From positions 620,001 to 684,000 of the forward strand of contig JBAOIA010000012.1 in NCBI GenBank assembly GCA_037045145.1: a stretch of 64,000 bases of DNA. Reading direction: 5' to 3'. The notes beneath the pieces are model-generated. The model was not told the origin of the DNA. It saw only the letters and a list, made by a program, of their open reading frames with translations, and did no database searches. Position 1 is the first letter of the stretch. Every line of letters starts with the position of its first letter. Positions 1 through 8,580 of this stretch are shown piece after piece. The stretch is from Bacteroidia bacterium. GTDB taxonomy: Bacteria > Bacteroidota > Bacteroidia > AKYH767-A > OLB10. The translations under genes were made by a program, and so were the position numbers.

Positions 1-59
1 CCCATCAGCAATACCAAGGCAAGGCTAATAAGTGCGAAAATATTTTTAGACTTTGCCAT
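1..59 (-). CDS. N-terminus of an exported protein (partial, runs off the window)
   Basis: Nineteen codons are visible before the left edge. They begin MAKSKNIFALISL, a short basic stretch followed by a hydrophobic run typical of a signal peptide or membrane anchor. The ATG lies inside the last codons of mnmA, and the two genes overlap by 14 nt in different frames. Translation is therefore probably coupled to mnmA and the genes co-transcribed. Nothing beyond residue 19 is visible, so no function can be assigned. Confidence 0.55.
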   Translation of the reverse strand, partial: MAKSKNIFALISLALVLLM

Positions 60-1152
60 ATTCTTTATCTATAAATCCTCCACCAACTACATCATTACCC
101 TCGTAGAAAACAGCGCTCTGTCCGGGAGCCACAGCAGTTACCGGTGCCTGAAATTCCACAGAGGCATTATTTGCATTTGTTTGAGTAATGACACTCATTG
201 TGCCTGGATCTTTATATCTTATTTTGGTGAGTACTTCTGTTGGTTGGCGGAGCGATTCATACTTAACTAAATTTAATCCGCGTACTTTCATGGTAGTTTT
301 CTGTAAATCTTCCAACTCACCCAAAACAACAGTATTTGTGTTAGGCTTTATTTCTGTAACATACATTGGCTTACCAAATGCAACTTCAAGTCCTTTACGC
401 TGACCTATTGTATAGAAAGGATACCCTTTGTGTTTACCTATCACTTCATTTTTTGTATTCACAAACACTCCCCCATCAAGTCTATCTTCAATGCCTTCAA
501 CTCTTTGTTTTAAAAATGCTCTGTAGTCGTTATCCGGAACAAAACAAATTTCATAACTTTCACTTTTATTGGCTAACTCTTTAAAACCCATTTCGAAAGC
601 CATGCTGCGGATTTCAGATTTTTTATAATTGCCTAATGGAAATCGTGTTCGTGCCAGATTCTTCTGACTTAACCCCCACAACACATAGCTTTGATCTTTA
701 TTTAAATCTTTTCCTCTGCTTACAATATAACGGCCTCCTTCATTGCGCACAGAAGCATAATGTCCGGTAGCAATAAACTCGCAGTTCAACATATCGGCAC
801 GTTTAATTAATGCTTCCCATTTGATGTGTGTATTGCAAAGAACACACGGATTGGGCGTTCGTCCTGCAAGATATTCATCAACAAAATTATCAATTACAAA
901 ATCTCCAAACTCACCTCTGATATCAAGTATATAATGCGGAAATCCTTTCTCTACTGCAATACTTCTGGCATCGTTTATGGAGTCGAGACTACAACACCCT
1001 GTTTCTTTGCCAGATATTCCTGACGATGCATAATCCCATGTTTTCATTGTTATGCCTAAAACTTCATAACCTTCGTCATGCAGCATCATAGCTGTAACTG
1101 AGCTATCAATTCCACCACTCATGGCAACTAAAATTCTACCTTTCTTACTCAC
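46..1152 (-). CDS. mnmA: tRNA-specific 2-thiouridylase MnmA
   Basis: This enzyme inserts sulphur at C2 of the wobble uridine of tRNA-Lys, tRNA-Glu and tRNA-Gln, using ATP and a persulphide donor in the cytoplasm. The 368 residues match the family length. The PP-loop SGGIDSS is at 12-18, the first catalytic cysteine is C103 in NPCVLCN, and the second is C203 in SYEICFVPDN. The start is a GTG. It is favoured because the first beta strand (GRILVA) is needed for the nucleotide fold, and no ATG lies upstream in frame. A -7 box sits only 4 nt before this GTG, which suggests a leaderless message. It is separated from the upstream MORN-like gene by 21 nt and overlaps the next gene downstream. Family assignment is firm and the start is likely. 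Confidence 0.96.
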   Translation of the reverse strand: MSKKGRILVAMSGGIDSSVTAMMLHDEGYEVLGITMKTWDYASSGISGKETGCCSLDSINDARSIAVEKGFPHYILDIRGEFGDFVIDNFVDEYLAGRTPNPCVLCNTHIKWEALIKRADMLNCEFIATGHYASVRNEGGRYIVSRGKDLNKDQSYVLWGLSQKNLARTRFPLGNYKKSEIRSMAFEMGFKELANKSESYEICFVPDNDYRAFLKQRVEGIEDRLDGGVFVNTKNEVIGKHKGYPFYTIGQRKGLEVAFGKPMYVTEIKPNTNTVVLGELEDLQKTTMKVRGLNLVKYESLRQPTEVLTKIRYKDPGTMSVITQTNANNASVEFQAPVTAVAPGQSAVFYEGNDVVGGGFIDKEYGKV

Positions 1153-1156
1153 CTTG

Positions 1157-1164
1157 CAAATTTA
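1157..1164 (-). promoter_or_regulatory. -7 promoter box of mnmA
   Basis: The minus strand reads TAAATTTG, an exact match to the Bacteroidota -7 consensus TAnnTTTG. Only 4 nt separate it from the GTG start, so transcription should begin at or next to the start codon. No clear -33 TTG was seen. Confidence 0.6.
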
Positions 1165-1173
1165 CTTTAATTA

Positions 1174-1890
1174 TTACTGAAGTGTATCGGTCTTAACTTC
1201 AAATCCATTTTTATATTGACTTTCAATCCAAGGTCTGCCTTTTTCATTATAAAAAATCCATTTACCTGACCTGTCACCTACATTATATTGACCCGTTGTA
1301 TAAAATCCGCCATCGGAATTATAGATGGTATAACCACCTGTAAGTTTATCGTTCTTATAGGTAGCTTTTAACATTGGCTTTCCATCTTTAAAAAACTTTA
1401 AGTATGGCCCTTCCAACTTTCCATTGATATAATTTTTCTCTTCTACTTTTCCACCCTCCGGATAAAAGGTAAGCCATTTTCCTTGTTTTATGCCTTTACG
1501 AAAAGTTTCCTGTGAGGTAATTTTTCCCTCTTCGTTATAATAATTCCATGTGCTGTCTTTCTGTTCATTAAAATAATGACCATCGGACATTTTTTTTCCA
1601 TCTTCAAAAAAACTTTCTGCAAAAGCAATTTGTCCGGGTTTCTTCCAGATGAGTGTTGACTTCAACTTTCCGGATTCATAATAAAATTTTGTAGTACCTG
1701 TTTGTTTATTATCTTTAAAAGTAGTTACTGAAAACAGGCTGTCTGTTCTGTAAAATTTTTTCCATACGCCCTGTTTTAGTCCTTTAGTATCTTTACGGTT
1801 TATGGTATCACCTTTAAAAACTACAAAGGTTTGTCCATGTATAGTGCCTGTAAAAAACAACAGGTAAAGAACAAATGTTATTATTTTCAT
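1174..1890 (-). CDS. Exported MORN-like (YwqK-type) repeat protein
   Basis: The 238-aa protein has a signal peptide ending near residue 19 (TGTIHGQ) and then about seven imperfect 20-24-residue repeats of the form G-x-W-x-x-Y/F-x-x-x-G-x-x-x-x-x-x-x-Y-x-x-G-K. These are the beta-hairpin repeats of the MORN/YwqK family. In Bacteroidota such proteins are common at the cell surface or in the periplasm and usually have no known substrate. It lies between the NifU-like gene and mnmA on the same strand. A one-mismatch -7 box (TAGTCTTG at 1924-1931) lies upstream, so it may have its own weak promoter. No catalytic motif is visible. Confidence 0.8.
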   Translation of the reverse strand: MKIITFVLYLLFFTGTIHGQTFVVFKGDTINRKDTKGLKQGVWKKFYRTDSLFSVTTFKDNKQTGTTKFYYESGKLKSTLIWKKPGQIAFAESFFEDGKKMSDGHYFNEQKDSTWNYYNEEGKITSQETFRKGIKQGKWLTFYPEGGKVEEKNYINGKLEGPYLKFFKDGKPMLKATYKNDKLTGGYTIYNSDGGFYTTGQYNVGDRSGKWIFYNEKGRPWIESQYKNGFEVKTDTLQ

Positions 1891-1959
1891 TGGAAGAAAT
1901 CATTCATTAAAAGAAAACATCAACAAGACTATTTTATTATAGAAATAAAAAATCACTAT

Positions 1960-2220
1960 TTAAACATTCTCCACATTCAATGCTTCTACGGCAGTAATTT
2001 CAGGAACCATACGCAAAATTGTTTCTTCAACTCCTGCTTTAAATGTCATTGCACTCATTGTACAGGAACTGCATGCTCCTTCAAATCTTAACTTCACAAC
2101 ATTTTGTGGTGTGATATCCATTACCGTAACATCACCATTATCAGACTTCAAATAAGGTCGAATGGTATCCAATGCCTTTTCGACTTTATTTTTCAAATTA
2201 TTTTTTACAGACTCCATCAT
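1960..2220 (-). CDS. NifU C-terminal-type Fe-S scaffold protein
   Basis: This small 86-aa protein consists of a single NifU C-terminal (Nfu) domain. The diagnostic pair of cysteines is seen in GACSSC (C50 and C53), which holds a bridging 4Fe-4S cluster between two subunits. It probably assembles clusters and passes them to apoproteins. It follows mrp by 12 nt, and Mrp is another Fe-S carrier, so the pair looks like a maturation unit. Two consecutive ATGs (2220 and 2217) could serve as start. An in-frame TTG just before them is less likely. Confidence 0.93.
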   Translation of the reverse strand: MMESVKNNLKNKVEKALDTIRPYLKSDNGDVTVMDITPQNVVKLRFEGACSSCTMSAMTFKAGVEETILRMVPEITAVEALNVENV

Positions 2221-2232
2221 CAATACGTTTTT

Positions 2233-3333
2233 TTAAAATCCAGCTGCAGGAACACGTTGAGCCGGTTCAATTACTGCATTTCGAATTGCCACCTGTTGTG
2301 CAACAGACTGCGATAAATTATTAAAAGCTTCTGCAACGATTGAACTTCCTGTTGCAATTGGATTTCCCTGATCACCACCTTCGCGAACAGACTGAACTAA
2401 CGGAACCTGACCAAGCAACTTTACATTCATTTCAGCAGCTAACTTTTGTCCTCCATCCTTTCCGAAAAGATAATATTTGTTTTCGGGAAGCTCTTCAGGA
2501 GTAAACCACGACATATTTTCGATTAATCCTAAAACAGGAATATTTACTGAAGGGAGTTGAAACATTGCTATTGCCTTTCTGGCATCGGCCAATGCTACAT
2601 CCTGTGGGGTTGTCACAACTACTGCACCGGTAAGTGGCACTGTGGAGATTAGGGTAAGGTGTATGTCGCTGGTTCCCGGAGGCAGGTCAACAATCATATA
2701 ATCTATATCGCCCCAATTAACATCACTAAAAAGTTGTTTCAATGCTTTTGAAGCCATTGGTCCACGCCAAACAATTGCCTGCGATGGATCTGCAAGATAG
2801 CCAATAGAGATAAGTTTTACACCATGCTTCTCTACAGGTATCATTAATTGTCGTCCGTTAACTTCTTCAATAAAAGGGTGTTCATGTTCTGAGCCAAACA
2901 TTATCGGTACGCTGGGTCCAAATATATCTGCGTCAACAAGAGCTACTTTAGCACCATTTTTTGTTAATGAAACGGCTAAATTGGCAGCAACAGTTGACTT
3001 ACCTACACCACCTTTGCCGGAGGCAACAGCAATAATATTTTTAACACCTTTCATCATTTCATTATCTATACTGCGCTGTGTAGTAACATTGGCCGTCATG
3101 TTTACTGTTACATCAGCATCTTTATCTACAAAATGAATTATGGCATTTTTACAGGCGCGTTCAATTTCTGCTTTTAATGGACAAGCAGGTGTTGTGAGTA
3201 TTACTGTGAAACTGACTTTTTTTCCATCAATCTCAATATCCTTAATCATGTTGAGGGTGACCAAATCTTTTTTAAGATCAGGCTCCTGTACATAACTTAA
3301 AGCTTCTAATACTTTTTCTTTAGTAATATGCAT
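2233..3333 (-). CDS. mrp: Mrp/NBP35-family P-loop Fe-S carrier
   Basis: The 366-aa protein has an N-terminal MIP18/DUF59 domain (about residues 3-80, with the conserved TTPACPL at 47-53) and a deviant Walker A SGKGGVGKST at 105-114, followed by the ParA/Mrp ATPase fold. Family members bind and transfer 4Fe-4S clusters in an ATP-dependent way. The C-terminal CxxC that holds the cluster in many Mrp/ApbC proteins is absent. At that place the sequence reads ENMSWFTPEELPENKYY, a form I recall from Bacteroidota homologues. The nifU-like gene follows by 12 nt. The ATG is 4 nt after an exact -7 box, and the DUF59 fold requires this start, so the message is probably leaderless. Confidence 0.94.
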   Translation of the reverse strand: MHITKEKVLEALSYVQEPDLKKDLVTLNMIKDIEIDGKKVSFTVILTTPACPLKAEIERACKNAIIHFVDKDADVTVNMTANVTTQRSIDNEMMKGVKNIIAVASGKGGVGKSTVAANLAVSLTKNGAKVALVDADIFGPSVPIMFGSEHEHPFIEEVNGRQLMIPVEKHGVKLISIGYLADPSQAIVWRGPMASKALKQLFSDVNWGDIDYMIVDLPPGTSDIHLTLISTVPLTGAVVVTTPQDVALADARKAIAMFQLPSVNIPVLGLIENMSWFTPEELPENKYYLFGKDGGQKLAAEMNVKLLGQVPLVQSVREGGDQGNPIATGSSIVAEAFNNLSQSVAQQVAIRNAVIEPAQRVPAAGF

Positions 3334-3337
3334 GGTG

Positions 3338-3345
3338 CAAAGATA
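3338..3345 (-). promoter_or_regulatory. -7 promoter box of mrp
   Basis: The minus strand reads TATCTTTG, an exact TAnnTTTG match. It is followed by CACC and then the mrp ATG. The spacing of 4 nt is the same as at mnmA and nadK. Confidence 0.65.
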
Positions 3346-3363
3346 ATAGTTGTAAATGAGTGT

Positions 3364-3723
3364 TTATAGCATTAATTCAACAGATGGATCCCAAAAGTGT
3401 TTCTTAAAATTAATTATTTTATCGTCTGAAACCTTAATGCCTTCTTTTTCGAGTAAATGTTGCATGGCATTATTGTCTCCAAAAAAATGTTTTCCGGTAA
3501 GCAAACCATTACGATTTACCACTCTATGTGCAGGCACTCTTGGCTTTATCTTGCTGCTGTTGTTCATCGCCCATCCAACCATGCGTGACGATTGTGCGCT
3601 TCCAAGATATTTAGCTATTGCACCATAGCTTGTGACTTTTCCTTTAGGTATCAAACGAACTACCTGATACACCTTTTCAAAGAAAGAAATGTTATCTGAA
3701 TTGAAAGAGTCTGCTATATTCAT
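3364..3723 (-). CDS. Alkyltransferase-like (Atl) DNA-binding protein, MGMT fold without the catalytic cysteine
   Basis: The 119 residues match the DNA-binding domain of O6-alkylguanine-DNA alkyltransferase. IPKGKVTSYGAIAKYLG (25-41) and SSRMVGWAMN (45-54, with the arginine finger R47) are present. The reactive PCHRV motif reads PAHRV (64-68), so A65 replaces the acceptor cysteine. Proteins of this type cannot remove alkyl groups. Characterised Atl proteins bind O6-alkylguanine, flip it out and hand the lesion to nucleotide excision repair. Transcription may start from TATTTTTA (3731-3738), which abuts the terminator of the gene upstream. Confidence 0.9.
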   Translation of the reverse strand: MNIADSFNSDNISFFEKVYQVVRLIPKGKVTSYGAIAKYLGSAQSSRMVGWAMNNSSKIKPRVPAHRVVNRNGLLTGKHFFGDNNAMQHLLEKEGIKVSDDKIINFKKHFWDPSVELML

Positions 3724-3737
3724 ACTGGCATAAAAAT

Positions 3738-3772
3738 AAAAAAACCACCGGTTGACAACCAGTGGTTTTTTT
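3738..3772 (-). terminator. Intrinsic terminator of the T9SS-cargo gene
   Basis: A 12-bp stem (AAAAACCACCGG against CCAGTGGTTTTT, one G-U pair on RNA) encloses a 7-nt loop and is flanked by A and T runs, so it could act on both strands. It lies 14 nt beyond the stop of the minus-strand gene ending at 3787. Confidence 0.8.
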
Positions 3773-3786
3773 ATAAAAAAGATTAA

Positions 3787-5586
3787 TTATTGTTTTACAA
3801 ACTTATTTACTACAACACCATCAGCATTGTTGATTTTAAGAGTATAAACACCTTTGTTCAAAGATTGAATATCTAAAGCAATACGGAAAGGCTCATTATA
3901 ATTTTGCTTAATTACTTCCTGACCTAGTTGGTTATAAACGGTAAGTGTTGAGTTTCCATAAAGTTTTGCAGAAACCAACAGTTCTGTTGTTGCAGGATTT
4001 GGCATCAGCGTTACATTATTACTCAAATCTGTTTCTTTAATACCGGTTGTCACAACCATTGAGGCATCATCCACTCTGATTGAATTGTCAACACTAGAAC
4101 CAAAGCCATTAATACCGATATTATACGTACCGGATGTTGCAGGTGTAAACGTATGAGAAGCCAAATGATATGTTGAATCAGTAAACAATGGGTCAACAGC
4201 AATATTATTGGTCATGGCAGCACCAGTGGCAGCATTTCCATAACGCAATTCTAACTGATATGAGGTTGCAGTTTCTGTAAAACTCTTGTACCAATATTCA
4301 ATTCTATAATTGGTTCCGGCTGTTAAATCCAGACATGGAGAAAATAACCAGTTTTCAGGAGTTGCAGCTAATGGATTTGCTACACCAAGACGAGCACACA
4401 ATAAACCATTGTGCATATAAGTAGTGGCGAAGTCCCAAATATTACCATCACCATCTGTATCTTCAATAGTCCATCCCGGAGGAGGTGTAGTACCAGATGC
4501 CATTTCAAAACCCTCAGTAACTGGCGTAGTCCCAAGTACAACTGGAGGGATGTTTGTTACAGTAACTGTTGTTGTATCGTTCGCTGCATTACCATCAGAA
4601 GGAAGACTGGTATAAGCTTTTATTGTATGTGGTCCAATTGCAGATAAATCAGCTGTACCGGTGAACAAGAATGAAGATGACCCTCCGGCAGGAATTGTTC
4701 CGGTAAATGTTTCTGTAACAGGTGTACCATTATCCACAACAAATGATACTGGAAATCCGGAAATTGCGCTTCCACCCCAATTGAAGATAGAAACATCAAC
4801 TGGTGTTGTTGCACTTAAACCGCAACCTGAATTCATATTACTTATTGCAAAAACACTGGCATCAATGGCTTGCGGGGTATAAATATCAAGTTGATCTATT
4901 CCAATAAAGTTGCTGTTACTACCATTTGGGCCTCCATCTGCAACAGTATAACGGATTGCGAAGCGTGCTGAAGTACCCGCAGCAGTTACCGGATAGTTTA
5001 TATAATCCCATGTACCGGCTATACTTGCCTGAAATCTGCCTAATTCAACCCATGTTGTACCTTCTGGTGTAGAGTCGCCTGCGGCAGAGTACATTACACG
5101 AATTGAGTCAACCCACATTGAACCTGCAACCGACCTTGCATAAAATGCAATAATATCACCTGCAGAAACATTCAAAGCAGGGGTTACTAACCAGCTGTCA
5201 ATGTTATTAGTTCCTGTCACTACCTGATAATTTGCAGCAACATACTCAGTTGCAGCACCATTATAGGCTGGAAACACTGTTCCATCAGGCTGAAACCATG
5301 TTGCCTGTGCTCCCTGTGGTCCTGTACCTCTGTAATAAGTCAGATAGCCTCTTGCAGCTAATGAAATTGTGTCGTTCTGCTGACTGAAATCATCAGAATA
5401 GGCCACATTGATAGCACTATTTCCTCCTCTTGGAGCTAGTACTCCTGAATGTGCTAAGTCTGTTTTATTTACAGACTGTGTTCTGGCTCCAAATGTTGGA
5501 TTTTGATTCACCAAAACTTTGTCTTGTGCCATTGATGCACCCGACAATAAAACTGCAACTGCAGCAATTAAAGTAAATTTTGTCAT
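3787..5586 (-). CDS. Secreted T9SS cargo protein with jelly-roll-like domains
   Basis: This 599-aa protein has a signal peptide (MTKFTLIAAVAVLLSGASMAQ) and a type A T9SS sorting domain over about the last 75 residues (MPNPATTELLV...NKGVYTLKINN...VNKFVKQ). Two stretches look like choice-of-anchor-J/MAM-like jelly rolls: one near residues 60-235 (SWLVTPALNVSAGDIIAFYARS) and one near 355-510 (NWLFSPCLDL...IEYWYKS). A CARDB-like Ig domain lies between them. It should be exported through the T9SS and attached to the surface or released. No catalytic residues were recognised. An in-frame start 81 nt upstream is rejected because the signal peptide begins at this ATG. It is divergent from pfkA. Confidence 0.88.
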   Translation of the reverse strand: MTKFTLIAAVAVLLSGASMAQDKVLVNQNPTFGARTQSVNKTDLAHSGVLAPRGGNSAINVAYSDDFSQQNDTISLAARGYLTYYRGTGPQGAQATWFQPDGTVFPAYNGAATEYVAANYQVVTGTNNIDSWLVTPALNVSAGDIIAFYARSVAGSMWVDSIRVMYSAAGDSTPEGTTWVELGRFQASIAGTWDYINYPVTAAGTSARFAIRYTVADGGPNGSNSNFIGIDQLDIYTPQAIDASVFAISNMNSGCGLSATTPVDVSIFNWGGSAISGFPVSFVVDNGTPVTETFTGTIPAGGSSSFLFTGTADLSAIGPHTIKAYTSLPSDGNAANDTTTVTVTNIPPVVLGTTPVTEGFEMASGTTPPPGWTIEDTDGDGNIWDFATTYMHNGLLCARLGVANPLAATPENWLFSPCLDLTAGTNYRIEYWYKSFTETATSYQLELRYGNAATGAAMTNNIAVDPLFTDSTYHLASHTFTPATSGTYNIGINGFGSSVDNSIRVDDASMVVTTGIKETDLSNNVTLMPNPATTELLVSAKLYGNSTLTVYNQLGQEVIKQNYNEPFRIALDIQSLNKGVYTLKINNADGVVVNKFVKQ

Positions 5587-5649
5587 GTGATTTTTGAATT
5601 TGATATATGGTTTAAAGGTGTAAAAGTAAAAAAAGCGAACATAATAATT

Positions 5650-5657
5650 TAGCTTTG
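5650..5657 (+). promoter_or_regulatory. -7 promoter box of pfkA
   Basis: TAGCTTTG matches TAnnTTTG exactly and lies 21 nt before the pfkA ATG. No clear -33 TTG was found at 19-21 bp spacing. Confidence 0.6.
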
Positions 5658-5678
5658 CCCTAATCAATTAAAAAAATT

Positions 5679-6653
5679 ATGAACATGCAGAAAATAGCGC
5701 TGCTAACTTCAGGAGGCGATTCTCCGGGCATGAATGCCTGTATTCGTTCTATTGTTAGATCTGTCATTTCTCATAACAAACAAGCAGTAGGAGTTATGCG
5801 AGGATATGAAGGATTAATTCATGATGAATTTTTGGATCTAAATGCCCGTTCTGTTAGTAATATATTGCAACGCGGTGGCACTATATTAAAAACTGCCCGC
5901 AGTAAAACTTTTATGACTGAGGAAGGTATGAAAATGGCATACGCTAATCTTTGCAAGGCAGGAATTGATGGCCTCATTGTAATTGGTGGTGATGGCACAT
6001 TTAAAGGTGCTGTAGAGTTTAATAAGGTTAGTAATATTCCTTTCATAGGTATACCCGGTACTATAGATAACGATCTTTTTGGCACCGACTACACTATTGG
6101 ATTTGACACTGCACTAAATACCATCATTAATGCCGTTGACAAAATAAAAGACACTGCTGCCTCACACGATAGATTGTTTTTTGTGGAAGTCATGGGCAGA
6201 GACTCCGGATGCCTGGCCTTATATGCCGGAATTGCCAGCGGTGCAGAGGATATATTAATGCCGGAACAAAAAACTAATATTACTGCATTAGTAGAAAAGC
6301 TAAAAGAGAGTGTTTTGAGAAGAAAAACATCAAGTGTGGTTATTGTTGCTGAAGGCGATGATGGTGGTGGCGCCTTTAAAATAGCTGAAGCAGTGAAAAA
6401 AGAATTCGATTACGATATAAAAGTCACCGTGCTTGGACATATTCAACGTGGCGGCAGCCCAACAGCTAAAGACAGAATAATGGCTACACGCTTTGGTGCT
6501 GAAGCAGTAGCAGCATTGTTCAACAATCAAACCAATAAAATGACAGGATGGAATGGCAGAGAAGTTATTCTTGTAGATTTAGACAAAGCAGTAAAACAAC
6601 ACAACCCGTTTGACAAACGTCTGGTGGATTACAACCGTTTTTTAACACTATAA
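5679..6653 (+). CDS. pfkA: ATP-dependent 6-phosphofructokinase
   Basis: This enzyme phosphorylates fructose 6-phosphate at C1, the committed step of glycolysis. The 324-aa length is standard for bacterial PfkA. Visible motifs are GGDSPGMNA (12-20, ATP site), GGDGTFKGA (103-111), PGTIDND (126-132, catalytic Asp130), MGRDSG (172-177, substrate site) and GHIQRGG. PGTIDND together with GGDGT is the pattern of ATP-using enzymes, whereas pyrophosphate-dependent ones usually have PKTIDND. Either of two nearby ATGs (5679 or 5685) could be the start. A sugar-kinase-like gene follows with its own -7 box, so the two form a small carbohydrate cluster. Confidence 0.97.
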   Translation: MNMQKIALLTSGGDSPGMNACIRSIVRSVISHNKQAVGVMRGYEGLIHDEFLDLNARSVSNILQRGGTILKTARSKTFMTEEGMKMAYANLCKAGIDGLIVIGGDGTFKGAVEFNKVSNIPFIGIPGTIDNDLFGTDYTIGFDTALNTIINAVDKIKDTAASHDRLFFVEVMGRDSGCLALYAGIASGAEDILMPEQKTNITALVEKLKESVLRRKTSSVVIVAEGDDGGGAFKIAEAVKKEFDYDIKVTVLGHIQRGGSPTAKDRIMATRFGAEAVAALFNNQTNKMTGWNGREVILVDLDKAVKQHNPFDKRLVDYNRFLTL

Positions 6654-6655
6654 TT

Positions 6656-6663
6656 TATATTTG
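6656..6663 (+). promoter_or_regulatory. -7 promoter box of the N-acetylglucosamine-kinase-like gene
   Basis: TATATTTG is an exact TAnnTTTG match. It starts 3 nt after the pfkA stop and lies 16 nt before the next ATG, which suggests that the downstream gene can be transcribed alone. Confidence 0.55.
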
Positions 6664-6679
6664 TAAAAACTTAAAAAGA

Positions 6680-7531
6680 ATGCTATTAGTTGCAGACAGT
6701 GGCTCGACAAAAACAAACTGGCTTTTAACAGACAAGAACAGTTTCACTACAGAAATTGAAACTATTGGGTTTAATCCTTTTTTTCATAACTCAGACTTCA
6801 TTCTAAATGAGCTTAAAAAAAATCAAACATTGGTTCAATATGCAGATGCCATCAAGGATATAAAATTTTTTGGTTCGGGTTGTTCCAGCGATGACAGAAA
6901 GAATATTGTAGTATCAGCATTTAAAAATATGTTTCCCAATGCAAAACTATTTGTTGACCATGATATGTTAGGTGCTGCTTTAGCTGCATGTTTTAATTCT
7001 GCAGGCTTAGTAGCAATTTTGGGTACCGGTTCAAATATTGCTTTCTGGAATGGAACTCACATCCACCCTACCAATCATGGTTTAGGATACATTTTAGGCG
7101 ATGAGGGCAGTGGAAGTTATTTTGGCCGGAAATTGATTACACATTTTTTATATGGTATCATGCCGGATGATTTATCGAAAAAGTTTTTTCAGAAATACAA
7201 CATGAATAAGGAAATGGCCATTCATCATGTTTATCATCAGCCCGGAGCCAATGTATATCTTGCTTCTTTTTCAAAGTTTCTATCGGACGAAGCGCAACAC
7301 CCCTATATTCAGACACTCATCTACAAGGGGCTGCTGGAGTTTGTTGAAACAAGTGTTTTGGCCTATCCACAGCACCAAAACTATCCTGTACATTTCATAG
7401 GAAGTATTGCTTTTCATTTTAAAACTATTTTAAAACAAATTGCCGATGAGAAAAAGTTCATGGTTGGCAAAATCATTGTTCGTCCGGTAGATGAATTACT
7501 GGCTTATTTTACACAGTCACCGGAAAAGTAA
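6680..7531 (+). CDS. BadF/BadG/BcrA/BcrD-family ATPase, N-acetylglucosamine-kinase-like
   Basis: The 283-aa protein has the ASKHA (actin/hexokinase) fold signatures: phosphate 1 loop ADSGSTKTNW (5-14), phosphate 2 region GTGSNIAFWNG, and GYILGDEGSGSYFGRKL, the glycine-rich block typical of human NAGK and bacterial homologues. In Bacteroidota these are annotated as N-acetylglucosamine kinases. The likely reaction is ATP-dependent phosphorylation of an amino sugar salvaged from the wall or from chitin. The substrate is inferred from family resemblance. It follows pfkA by 26 nt. Confidence 0.85.
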   Translation: MLLVADSGSTKTNWLLTDKNSFTTEIETIGFNPFFHNSDFILNELKKNQTLVQYADAIKDIKFFGSGCSSDDRKNIVVSAFKNMFPNAKLFVDHDMLGAALAACFNSAGLVAILGTGSNIAFWNGTHIHPTNHGLGYILGDEGSGSYFGRKLITHFLYGIMPDDLSKKFFQKYNMNKEMAIHHVYHQPGANVYLASFSKFLSDEAQHPYIQTLIYKGLLEFVETSVLAYPQHQNYPVHFIGSIAFHFKTILKQIADEKKFMVGKIIVRPVDELLAYFTQSPEK

Positions 7532-7619
7532 ATACTTTATTAAGAAATGTGACGTTTAGTTAAAAAAACTGAACTTTCGATGGCTATAATACTTACTTTT
7601 ATTCTAAATTCTGAAATAA

Positions 7620-8558
7620 ATGAAAAAGCAAATCATTTTATTGGTATCCATTACCATCCTCTCAACAGGTTTTTATGCCTGTAAAAAAGAAGATCAACAA
7701 GCATTAGACGCCAAAACGAAACAGTTTAATGACGACTCCAACAATTTCAAAGCAGAGTCCGATCAGGCCGACAATGACGTTAACAACACCATTAACGAAA
7801 TTCCTGCATTTGGGCGTGGAGCAGGTGTTTTATCCAGTCCATTATGTGGAGTAACTATTGACTCCTCTCAACTGGCACAGAAAATTTTGTTTTTCAATTT
7901 TGATGGTATCACACCTTGTTTTAGCCCATCGCGTACCCGCTCAGGACAGATTAAAGTACAACTCACAACCGGCTCCAACTGGCATATGGCAGGATCGGTG
8001 CTGACATTGACTTACAATAATTTTAAAATTACCAGGCTTAGTGATAACAAGTCTATCCTGTTTAATGGCACAAAAACCCTAACCAATGTCAATGGCCATA
8101 ACTGGTTAACTTTTTTAGCAGGGACAAGCACTTTTAAATACAGAAGCAGAGCATATAATGTGAATGTGACATACAATGACGGTTCAACAGCTGTATGGAA
8201 TCAAACCTGTATTACAGAGTGGTTATATACTCCTACAGGCAATCATGCGCCTTATCTCACTTTTACTTCAAATGGTGATTCTACTGTAAACTCTTATAGC
8301 AACTCCAGTATGTGGGGTACAAACAGATATGGAGAGGCTTTTACCACTTACTATACAACCCCCATTATATCGAATACTTATTGCGGATTGTGGCGACCCA
8401 ATTCCGGAGAGCTGATACATCATGTCAACACAAGTGATTTTGCTTTAACATTAGGGGTTGATCAAAGTGGTAATGCCACTACTTTAAACTGTGCATACGG
8501 ATATAAAGTATCTTGGACAATTAACGGCAACTCCAATTCTGTAGTTTTAAGTTATTAG
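7620..8558 (+). CDS. Lipoprotein of unknown function
   Basis: The 312-aa protein has a lipoprotein signal peptide ending in FYAC (acylated Cys21) followed by KKED, so it is probably outer-membrane anchored. Residues 30-60 are polar and Asn/Asp-rich, resembling a coil or linker. The rest is rich in beta strand, Thr, Asn and aromatic residues, with phrases such as GSNWHMAGSVLTLTYNNFKITR suggestive of a repetitive beta fold. I do not recognise a family. The coding region is followed by a strong terminator, and a weak -7-like box (TACTTTTA) lies upstream, so it looks monocistronic. Confidence 0.8.
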   Translation: MKKQIILLVSITILSTGFYACKKEDQQALDAKTKQFNDDSNNFKAESDQADNDVNNTINEIPAFGRGAGVLSSPLCGVTIDSSQLAQKILFFNFDGITPCFSPSRTRSGQIKVQLTTGSNWHMAGSVLTLTYNNFKITRLSDNKSILFNGTKTLTNVNGHNWLTFLAGTSTFKYRSRAYNVNVTYNDGSTAVWNQTCITEWLYTPTGNHAPYLTFTSNGDSTVNSYSNSSMWGTNRYGEAFTTYYTTPIISNTYCGLWRPNSGELIHHVNTSDFALTLGVDQSGNATTLNCAYGYKVSWTINGNSNSVVLSY

Positions 8559-8580
8559 GGACTATTTTAAAGTAATTTAA

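Noticed and set aside
1174..1890. Toxin-antitoxin antitoxin (YwqK label)
   Set aside because: The MORN-like repeats match YwqK-type names, but the protein is exported and no toxin gene is adjacent.
5587..5667. N-terminal extension of the T9SS cargo protein
   Set aside because: The extension would precede and disrupt a normal signal peptide that starts at the ATG at 5586.
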